From Winogradskyella vincentii (lineage in GTDB: Bacteria; Bacteroidota; Bacteroidia; Flavobacteriales; Flavobacteriaceae), in assembly GCF_020166345.1 (NCBI RefSeq), contig NZ_JAIUJS010000006.1, positions 62,001 to 126,000 of the forward strand: 64,000 bases of DNA, written 5' to 3'. The notes under the pieces are model-generated. The model was not told the origin of the DNA. It searched no databases and worked only from the letters and a program-made list of their open reading frames with translations. Position numbers and translations under genes: made by a program. Shown piece by piece: positions 26,098 through 33,151 of the stretch (within the stretch, counting starts at the first letter, position 1; the number at the start of each line of letters is the position of its first letter).

Positions 26098-26835
26098 TTG
26101 GCAAAGTTATCAAGAACTAAACGCATCCTAAAAATTATTGGTGGACTAATTATATTTTTCTCCCTTCCTTCACTCCTCTTTTTTGGTTTTATTTATTTAA
26201 AACATAACGAAGAATTGCCAGTTGGGAAAATTGATAAACAGGCTGATGCATTGGCTACAAGCATGCTAAATGCTTTAGATTTTGAAGCATATAAAAATAC
26301 AGACTATTTAGAATGGACTTTTAAAGGTAGACACTTTTATAAATGGTTTAAGGCTGACAACAGGTGCGAAGTTTATTGGGATGACTTTAAGGTCGAATTA
26401 GATTTAAAAGATCATGATAATTCAAAAGTTTTTGTTGCAGAACAAGAGTATAACGGTATAGAAAAACATGATTATATCCAAAAAGCAGAAGCTTTTTTCA
26501 ACAACGATTCCTTTTGGCTTGTTGCTCCTTATAAGGTATTTGATAATGGTGTAGAGAGACGTATTGTTGAAACCGAAGATGGTGATAAATCACTATTGGT
26601 AACGTATACCAAAGGTGGCACAACGCCAGGTGATAGTTACCTATGGCATTTTGATAAGGATGGCAAACCAAAAAGTTTTCAAATGTGGGTAGATATATTA
26701 CCTATTGGTGGCTTAGAGGCAACTTGGGAAAAATGGATGACAACTGAGAGTGGCGCAAAGCTACCAACATTGCACAAGATTTTATTCTTCGGTTTAGAAA
26801 TTGATGGTTTAAAAGGAACCGTTTTAAAGAACTAA
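26098..26835 (+). CDS. Unknown membrane-anchored protein
   Basis: A 245-residue protein with one N-terminal membrane helix (about 14-33) after a basic start (KLSRTKRILK), then a soluble domain rich in aromatic and charged residues (YLEWTFKGRHFYKWF, YWDDFKVELDLKDH). The topology suggests an outward-facing domain. No ATG exists near the start, so initiation at TTG (26098) is inferred. I do not recognise the family. It lies 12 nt after the ATP-grasp gene and is probably the third gene of that operon. Its 3' end overlaps a small convergent gene by 12 nt. Confidence 0.72.
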   Translation: MAKLSRTKRILKIIGGLIIFFSLPSLLFFGFIYLKHNEELPVGKIDKQADALATSMLNALDFEAYKNTDYLEWTFKGRHFYKWFKADNRCEVYWDDFKVELDLKDHDNSKVFVAEQEYNGIEKHDYIQKAEAFFNNDSFWLVAPYKVFDNGVERRIVETEDGDKSLLVTYTKGGTTPGDSYLWHFDKDGKPKSFQMWVDILPIGGLEATWEKWMTTESGAKLPTLHKILFFGLEIDGLKGTVLKN

Positions 26836-27003
26836 GTCTTCTGCATCAAAGTCTGTATCGGGTGCTTCTTCTTGTTGTTCAATAACTGCTCGTGTATCAT
26901 GTACCATTCTTGTTTCCTCCAGAATGACATTAGAAACACCTAACATCCAAGCAACCATTATCAAATAACAAATACGTTTTACCTTTTTGAAAGCTTCTAC
27001 CAT
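26824..27003 (-). CDS. Small single-pass membrane protein, 59 residues
   Basis: An ATG at 27003 opens a 59-residue frame with a hydrophobic segment (CYLIMVAWMLGVSNVIL, about 11-28) and a very acidic tail (QQEEAPDTDFDAEDLVL). A TTG three codons upstream is less likely as a start. The composition looks protein-like, but no relative is recognised and it overlaps the end of the convergent gene by 12 nt, so a non-coding frame is possible. Confidence 0.5.
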   Translation of the reverse strand: MVEAFKKVKRICYLIMVAWMLGVSNVILEETRMVHDTRAVIEQQEEAPDTDFDAEDLVL

Positions 27004-27061
27004 ACCGAGCAAAGAACAATTCTTGCTCCAAAGCTGTACTTACTGACAGATTATCAGGTGA

Positions 27062-27586
27062 TTATTTACTCCTTTGACCAACAAATTGCTGGCTTTTAAG
27101 CTTAAAAAGAACATTAAAACTGGTTAAACTCCCATAACTTCTAGTGATATATTGTTGCAAGTCTATTTTTTCTTGCTCATCTAGATTGCTAGAATTTATC
27201 TTCTGCTCCATGACTCTTAACCTATCCCTAACCATTGTGATTTTGTGAAAAAACGTATCAATTGGTAATTCTTTTCCTTGCAAATTAGTATCACCTGGTT
27301 CTAATATGAGCTTACCTCCTTTCCATTTGTCTGCTATTGTTACAATTTCAGAAACATCAGACCATTTCTTCAATATACTTCTTAAGCTTTTCTCTATCTC
27401 GTAGAAACTTACAGTATCTACATCATCTTCAGTAGCTTCAATCACTTCAAATTCATCATCAATTTCTAGAGTCTCTAACCCACTTTCAATAAATGTTACC
27501 CAATAGTGCTTTGAAGTTACATTTGTAACTACACCTTTTCCATAAGTCGAATGATTAATACGTGAACCAATACCTAATAATTTCAT
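27062..27586 (-). CDS. Unknown protein with N-terminal UvrD-tail-like (Tudor-like) module
   Basis: A 174-residue cytoplasmic protein. Residues about 4-50 (GSRINHSTYGKGVVTNV, then WVTFIESGLETLEI) resemble the small C-terminal module of UvrD/PcrA helicases, whose version in this window reads NVVNHQRFGRGEVMKIEG. The rest is helical and charged, without a recognised domain. In helicases that module is thought to contact RNA polymerase or other partners. A similar role here is inference. It has a perfect -7 element TACTTTTG at 27612-27619 on the minus strand. Confidence 0.75.
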   Translation of the reverse strand: MKLLGIGSRINHSTYGKGVVTNVTSKHYWVTFIESGLETLEIDDEFEVIEATEDDVDTVSFYEIEKSLRSILKKWSDVSEIVTIADKWKGGKLILEPGDTNLQGKELPIDTFFHKITMVRDRLRVMEQKINSSNLDEQEKIDLQQYITRSYGSLTSFNVLFKLKSQQFVGQRSK

Positions 27587-27701
27587 ACAAATATTTATAA
27601 TTGTTTTATTCCAAAAGTATGAATTTAAATTCCATTTTGAACCTCAATTGAGACTAAGTTAAATATCCTCATAAAAACTTGAAAAATTCTCTAAAACTTT
27701 A

Positions 27702-27709
27702 TAAATTTG
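27702..27709 (+). promoter_or_regulatory. -7 promoter element for the small secreted protein gene
   Basis: TAAATTTG is a perfect TAnnTTTG element 29 nt before the ATG at 27739. Confidence 0.5.
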
Positions 27710-27738
27710 TATTATTCTCAATTTAAACCTATTTAATT

Positions 27739-28089
27739 ATGAAAAACGTAATATTAACTCTATTTTTTTTAGGATTTTGTTTTTTTGCTTCTGCTCAGTC
27801 CCAACCGAATGTTGGCGATGAATTAGTTATAAATGAGCCTACTGCAGTTAATTACAAATATGTAAAATTTCCTAAGCTAAATATTCTTGCCAAAAGAGGT
27901 AAAGTAGCTAACTACAAGAGCGTATATGGAGATACTGTCATAGTAAAAGAAGTAATAGCCAATGATGATGGTACTACACATGTGGTTTTAGAACGAAAAG
28001 ACGGCACTAAATTTTTTGGATATTTAAAGAGCGTCAAAGCCAATTACAATAAATCTATTGAAGCTGGTGAAATAGCGCCAACAACTTAA
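27739..28089 (+). CDS. Small secreted protein of unknown function
   Basis: A 116-residue protein with a clear signal peptide (about 1-19, FFASAQ). The mature part is basic and beta-strand-like (YKYVKFPKLNILAKRG, TTHVVLERKDGTKFFGYL). I know similar hypothetical proteins in flavobacteria but no function. It has its own -7 element and a strong terminator, so it is an isolated transcription unit between convergent and co-oriented neighbours. Confidence 0.75.
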   Translation: MKNVILTLFFLGFCFFASAQSQPNVGDELVINEPTAVNYKYVKFPKLNILAKRGKVANYKSVYGDTVIVKEVIANDDGTTHVVLERKDGTKFFGYLKSVKANYNKSIEAGEIAPTT

Positions 28090-28112
28090 ATAAAAATTGC
28101 TATAATTTATAA

Positions 28113-28140
28113 GGTGCATTGTTAACAATGCACTTTTTTT
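28113..28140 (+). terminator. Intrinsic terminator after the small secreted protein gene
   Basis: Perfect stem GTGCATTG / CAATGCAC with a TTAA loop, followed by seven T. Confidence 0.9.
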
Positions 28141-28199
28141 ATGCCTCAATTCTAATAATTAACAATAAACCTTCACATTAAATTAACAACTAAAAATTG

Positions 28200-28207
28200 T
28201 ACCTTTG
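28200..28207 (+). promoter_or_regulatory. -7 promoter element for uvrA
   Basis: TACCTTTG is a perfect TAnnTTTG match 37 nt before the ATG at 28245. It overlaps the TTG at 28197 that would open a longer frame, so the ATG is preferred as the uvrA start. Confidence 0.6.
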
Positions 28208-28244
28208 CGACTTTGCCAAAACATTCAATTCTGCTATTGCTTAT

Positions 28245-31073
28245 ATGACAACATTTGATGATTCTATTGAAGTTAAGGGTGCTCGCGTACACAATCTGAA
28301 AAACATTGATGTGACCATTCCAAGAGAAAAGCTTGTGGTCATCACAGGATTATCAGGGAGTGGCAAATCTTCATTAGCATTTGATACTATTTATGCCGAA
28401 GGTCAACGCAGATATATTGAAACTTTTTCGGCATATGCACGTCAGTTTTTAGGAAGTCTTGAACGTCCTGATGTAGATAAAATTGATGGTCTTTCACCTG
28501 TAATCGCAATTGAACAAAAAACCACTAGTAAATCACCACGTTCAACAGTAGGTACGATTACTGAAATTTATGATTTTTTAAGGCTTTTATATGCTAGGGC
28601 GGCAGATGCCTTTAGCTATGAGACTGGTGAAAAAATGGTTAGCTACAGTGATGAGCAAATCAAGGACCTAATTCTTGAGGCCTATTGTGGCAAGCGTATA
28701 AATATTCTTTCTCCAGTAATTCGATCGCGCAAAGGCCACTACAGAGAACTTTTTGAGCAAATTGCAAAACAAGGCTTCGTAAAAGTGCGTACCGATGGTG
28801 AAATTGTGGACCTCGAAAAAGGAATGAAGTTAGATCGATATGTTACGCACGACATTGAAATAGTAATTGATCGTTTAAAAATTGATGATTCTCAAGACAA
28901 TGAAAAGCGTCTAATGGAATCTATTAATACTGCCATGTATCATGGTGATGATGTATTGATGGTTATTGACCAAGACACTAATGAACCTCGATACTTCAGC
29001 CGAAATTTAATGTGCCCTTCATCAGGTATTTCATATCCAAACCCTGAACCAAATAACTTTTCTTTCAATTCGCCAAAAGGTGCTTGTCCTAATTGTAATG
29101 GTATAGGAGAGAAATATGTAGTTAACGAAAACAAATTGGTGCCAGATGAGTCTCTTTCAATTAAAAATGGAGCATTAGCACCTCATGGACCTCAGAAAAA
29201 AAGTTGGATTTTCAAACAGTTTGATACCATTGCACAACGATTTGATTTTTCCCTCAATGACCCTTGGAAAGATATTCCCTATGAGGCAAAACAAATGATC
29301 CTATATGGTGGTAAGGATAAATTTACTGTAGAAAGTAAATTACTTGGTGTCTCAAGGGATTATAATATAGATTTTGAAGGTGTAGCCAATTTTATTGAGA
29401 GCCAACATAAGTCAAATTCTACCTCATTAGTGCGTTGGGCCAAGGAATACATGGATAAAATCGAATGTCCAGTATGCGAAGGTTCTCGTTTAAGAAAAGA
29501 ATCCCTTAATTTCAAAGTTGACGGCAAAAGCATTGCCGACTTGGTCAAAATGGATGTGATTGAGCTAGGTGAATGGTTAGAGGGCCTATCGGATAGACTC
29601 TCAGACAAGCAATTAAAAATCTCCACTGAAATTTTAAAGGAAATAAAAAACAGAGTTCAATTTTTGTTAGATGTTGGGCTTACTTATTTGTCATTAAATA
29701 GAAGTTCTAAATCATTATCTGGTGGTGAGGCGCAACGTATAAGACTTGCTACGCAGATTGGATCTCAACTAGTTGGTGTACTTTATATTTTAGACGAACC
29801 TAGTATTGGTCTACATCAACGAGATAATGAAAAATTAATCAATTCTCTTGCTTCACTGCGAGATGTGGGCAATTCTGTAATTGTTGTAGAACATGACAAG
29901 GACATGATTGAACGTGCCGATCATGTCATAGATATTGGTCCATTTGCAGGAAAACATGGTGGTGAAATTATTAGCGAGGGCACACCAAAAGAGCTATTGG
30001 AACATCATACATTGACGGCATCATATCTTAATGGTGAAAAAGAAATTGAAGTACCAAAAAAACGCAGAAAAGGAAATGGAAAAAAGATAAGTCTTAAAGG
30101 CTGTACTGGCAATAATCTTAAAGATGTTAGTGTAGAATTTCCATTAGGAAAAATGATTGGTGTAACAGGTGTTTCTGGAAGTGGAAAGTCTACATTAATA
30201 AATGAAACCCTCTACCCTATTTTAAATGCACATTTTTTCAATGCTGTAAAAAAGCCTATGCCATATAAATCAATCAAAGGCTTAGAGCATATTGATAAAG
30301 TTATTGATATTAACCAATCACCAATTGGTCGTACACCGCGCAGTAATCCTGCAACATACACTAAAACATTCGATGAAATCAGAAAGCTTTTTGCTCAAAT
30401 TCCAGAAGCTATGATTCGTGGTTACAAAGCGGGTAGGTTTAGTTTTAATGTGGCAGGTGGAAGATGCGAAACTTGTCAAGGTGGAGGATTGAGAGTGATA
30501 GAGATGAATTTTTTACCTGATGTTTATGTAGAATGTGAAACATGCCAAGGTAAAAGATTTAACAGGGAAACATTAGAAATAAGATACAAAGGTAAATCTA
30601 TTAGTGATGTTTTAAATATGACAATTGAAGAAGCTGTTATTTTCTTTGAGCATATACCTAAAATCTACAGAAAACTTAAAACTATTGAGGATGTTGGTCT
30701 TGGTTACATAACGTTAGGCCAACAAAGCACAACCCTTTCAGGTGGCGAGGCGCAACGAATTAAACTTGCGACAGAACTAAGCAAAAGAGATACAGGGAAT
30801 ACATTTTATATATTAGATGAACCCACAACTGGGCTTCATTTTGAAGATATTAGAGTATTAATGAAAGTACTCAACAAACTTGTAGACAAAGGAAATACCG
30901 TTTTAATTATTGAACACAATTTAGATGTGATCAAAACGGTAGATTATATTATTGATATTGGGTACGAAGGCGGTAAAGGCGGTGGACAAATTGTTGCAAA
31001 AGGCACACCGGAACAACTTATTAAAGATAAAAACAGCTACACAGCGAAATTCTTAATGAAAGAGCTGTCTTAA
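28245..31073 (+). CDS. uvrA: Excinuclease ABC subunit A
   Basis: A 942-residue protein at the UvrA family length. There are two ABC ATPase modules: the first Walker A is GLSGSGKSSLAF and the second GVSGSGKSTLIN, with signature motifs LSGGEAQRIRLA and LSGGEAQRIKLA. Zinc-finger cysteines are seen as CPNCNGIG and CETCQGGG ... CETCQGKRF. UvrA recognises bulky DNA lesions with UvrB to start nucleotide excision repair. The start is the ATG at 28245 (MTTFDDSIEVKGARVHN); 16 upstream in-frame codons from a TTG fall in the promoter. Confidence 0.97.
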   Translation: MTTFDDSIEVKGARVHNLKNIDVTIPREKLVVITGLSGSGKSSLAFDTIYAEGQRRYIETFSAYARQFLGSLERPDVDKIDGLSPVIAIEQKTTSKSPRSTVGTITEIYDFLRLLYARAADAFSYETGEKMVSYSDEQIKDLILEAYCGKRINILSPVIRSRKGHYRELFEQIAKQGFVKVRTDGEIVDLEKGMKLDRYVTHDIEIVIDRLKIDDSQDNEKRLMESINTAMYHGDDVLMVIDQDTNEPRYFSRNLMCPSSGISYPNPEPNNFSFNSPKGACPNCNGIGEKYVVNENKLVPDESLSIKNGALAPHGPQKKSWIFKQFDTIAQRFDFSLNDPWKDIPYEAKQMILYGGKDKFTVESKLLGVSRDYNIDFEGVANFIESQHKSNSTSLVRWAKEYMDKIECPVCEGSRLRKESLNFKVDGKSIADLVKMDVIELGEWLEGLSDRLSDKQLKISTEILKEIKNRVQFLLDVGLTYLSLNRSSKSLSGGEAQRIRLATQIGSQLVGVLYILDEPSIGLHQRDNEKLINSLASLRDVGNSVIVVEHDKDMIERADHVIDIGPFAGKHGGEIISEGTPKELLEHHTLTASYLNGEKEIEVPKKRRKGNGKKISLKGCTGNNLKDVSVEFPLGKMIGVTGVSGSGKSTLINETLYPILNAHFFNAVKKPMPYKSIKGLEHIDKVIDINQSPIGRTPRSNPATYTKTFDEIRKLFAQIPEAMIRGYKAGRFSFNVAGGRCETCQGGGLRVIEMNFLPDVYVECETCQGKRFNRETLEIRYKGKSISDVLNMTIEEAVIFFEHIPKIYRKLKTIEDVGLGYITLGQQSTTLSGGEAQRIKLATELSKRDTGNTFYILDEPTTGLHFEDIRVLMKVLNKLVDKGNTVLIIEHNLDVIKTVDYIIDIGYEGGKGGGQIVAKGTPEQLIKDKNSYTAKFLMKELS

Positions 31074-31164
31074 TATTAAGTTTATTTTACAATTGATCCT
31101 GTATTGATAACCATAATAAAAAACTATATTAGTAAGTTTTCAAAAAGGAAATAAGAATTATTAT

Positions 31165-31851
31165 ATGAGAAAAGAGCATAAGCACAAAAGCTGGAATGAA
31201 ATAAAAACCAATGATTCATGGGCCATATTTAAAATTATGGGTGAGTTCGTTGGTGGATATGAGAAACTAAGTAAAATAGGTCCTTGTATTTCTATTTTTG
31301 GTTCAGCTAGAACAAAACCAGACCACAAATACTATCAATTAGCAGTAGATGTTGCTAGTAAAATAGTTGAGCATGGTTATGGTGTTATCACAGGTGGTGG
31401 TCCAGGAATTATGGAGGCAGGTAATAAAGGTGCATATATAGCTGGTGGTACATCAGTAGGATTAAATATTGAGTTGCCTTTTGAACAACACGACAATCCC
31501 TACATTGATAATGATAAAAGTCTAGACTTTGATTACTTCTTTGTTCGTAAGGTAATGTTTGTAAAATATTCTCAAGGATTTGTTGTAATGCCTGGTGGAT
31601 TTGGAACTTTAGATGAACTCTTTGAAGCTATGACATTGATACAAACCTTAAAAATTGAGACTTTCCCTATTATTTTGGTTGGAACAGAATTTTGGGGTGG
31701 ACTGGTTGATTGGATAAAAAGCACATTGATAGAAGCCGGAAATATTAGCCCAGAGGATTTAGATCTTTTCCACGTGGTTGATAGTGCTGATGATGTCATT
31801 GATATATTAAACGATTTTTACAAAGAATTTAGACTTAGCCCAAATTTCTAA
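31165..31851 (+). CDS. LOG family protein (TIGR00730 Rossmann fold)
   Basis: A 228-residue protein with the two LOG motifs, GGGPGIMEAGNKGA (from 77) and PGGFGTLDE (143-151). The family includes nucleoside 5'-monophosphate phosphoribohydrolases and lysine-decarboxylase-like annotations; in bacteria the usual activity is cleavage of a base from a nucleotide. It lies 91 nt after uvrA without a terminator between, so read-through is possible. The next gene follows after 25 nt. Confidence 0.9.
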   Translation: MRKEHKHKSWNEIKTNDSWAIFKIMGEFVGGYEKLSKIGPCISIFGSARTKPDHKYYQLAVDVASKIVEHGYGVITGGGPGIMEAGNKGAYIAGGTSVGLNIELPFEQHDNPYIDNDKSLDFDYFFVRKVMFVKYSQGFVVMPGGFGTLDELFEAMTLIQTLKIETFPIILVGTEFWGGLVDWIKSTLIEAGNISPEDLDLFHVVDSADDVIDILNDFYKEFRLSPNF

Positions 31852-31876
31852 AATTGTCCTTTTTAATTTCACCGCT

Positions 31877-33151
31877 ATGAAAAAGAAAATAATTGGATGC
31901 TTTTTGCTCTCCTGCATGTTTTGTATAGATGTTTCTGGTCAAGAAACATTTAAGGTGATGTTTTATAATCTTCTAAACTATCCTTTAGAGGATGCTGTGC
32001 CTAACAGAGAAGATGATTTAGAGTTTATACTTTCTGATTACCAACCCGATTTATTTTTGGTTTGCGAATTAAACAATAGTACTGGTGCAAATAATGTACT
32101 TAATATTACTAGATCTTCAATTTCTACAAACTATGAAATGGCAAGCTATGTTTCTAATACATCAGATGATACCACAGGTGATCAAAATGATTTACAAAAT
32201 CTATTGTATTATGATAGTACTAAATTCATGTTAGAGGACGAGATCATTGTACCAACGGATTTAAGAGATTTTAATGTGTATAAATTAAAAGTAAACACTG
32301 TTGATCAAGCCACTAATCCAATAGAATTTTATGTTATCGTTTGTCATTTAAAGGCATCAAGTGGTACTCAAAATCAATTGAGACGATTTAATATGGTCGT
32401 TGAGTTAGATAATTATCTAAGTACTTTGCCTTCAGACTCAAATATTTTATTAGGAGGAGATTTAAATATATATACAGGGTCAGAACCTGCCTTTCAATTG
32501 TTGCTTCAAGACACTAATAATATAACCTTAGCCGATCCTGCAGATAGAGTTGGCAGTTGGAGTAACAATCCTAATTTTGTGGACGTTTTTACACAATCTA
32601 CAAGAACTCAAACGGGTTTAGGTGGCACAACAGGAGGTTTTGATGATAGGTTTGATTTTATTTTAACCTCAGAGAATATGTTGACAAATGCCACAATTAC
32701 CTACGAACCTAACTCCTATCAAGTTTATGGTAATAACGGGTTATCAGCTTGTTATAATAGTGCCATAAATTCTACCGCATGTGCAATTCCTGGTTCTGAA
32801 TTTTCTTTTGAAGTTAGAGATGCCTTGCATAATTTCAGTGATCATTTACCAGTAACTTTGAACCTAGAAATAGATGAAAATTTGCTGAGCATTGATGATA
32901 ATGTTGCAGAAGCAAAATTAAAACTAGAAAAAAACATTGTAGATTCGGAGATTCACATCATTAATATACCAACTAAACTTTTTACCGAAGAAGTAGTCAT
33001 TTATAATAGTTATGGTAAAATGATAAAAAAGATACAATTAGGATTAAATTCAAATTTAAAAATCAATAGTTCAGATTTGGTAAATGGTATGTACTTTTTA
33101 ACTGTCCCAAATTATAGTGTCAAACCGATTAAAATTATTGTTTCTCATTGA
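31877..33151 (+). CDS. Secreted endonuclease/exonuclease/phosphatase-family protein with T9SS sorting tail
   Basis: A 424-residue protein with a signal peptide (about 1-21, ending DVSGQ). Residues about 25-325 carry the EEP fold: VMFYNLLNYP, LLGGDLNIYTG (metal and catalytic Asp-Leu-Asn) and NFSDHLPVTLNL with the catalytic histidine. The final 75 residues (about 350-424), including YNSYGKMIKK and LVNGMYFLTV, form a type A C-terminal sorting domain for the type IX secretion system. The product should therefore be secreted or attached at the cell surface. It overlaps the next gene by 4 nt, suggesting a coupled pair. The substrate (nucleic acid, phospholipid or phosphate ester) is unknown. Confidence 0.88.
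   Translation: MKKKIIGCFLLSCMFCIDVSGQETFKVMFYNLLNYPLEDAVPNREDDLEFILSDYQPDLFLVCELNNSTGANNVLNITRSSISTNYEMASYVSNTSDDTTGDQNDLQNLLYYDSTKFMLEDEIIVPTDLRDFNVYKLKVNTVDQATNPIEFYVIVCHLKASSGTQNQLRRFNMVVELDNYLSTLPSDSNILLGGDLNIYTGSEPAFQLLLQDTNNITLADPADRVGSWSNNPNFVDVFTQSTRTQTGLGGTTGGFDDRFDFILTSENMLTNATITYEPNSYQVYGNNGLSACYNSAINSTACAIPGSEFSFEVRDALHNFSDHLPVTLNLEIDENLLSIDDNVAEAKLKLEKNIVDSEIHIINIPTKLFTEEVVIYNSYGKMIKKIQLGLNSNLKINSSDLVNGMYFLTVPNYSVKPIKIIVSH

Noticed and set aside
28197-28244. Sixteen-codon upstream extension of uvrA
   Set aside because: It begins at TTG, runs through the -7 element TACCTTTG, and is not part of the usual UvrA N-terminus.
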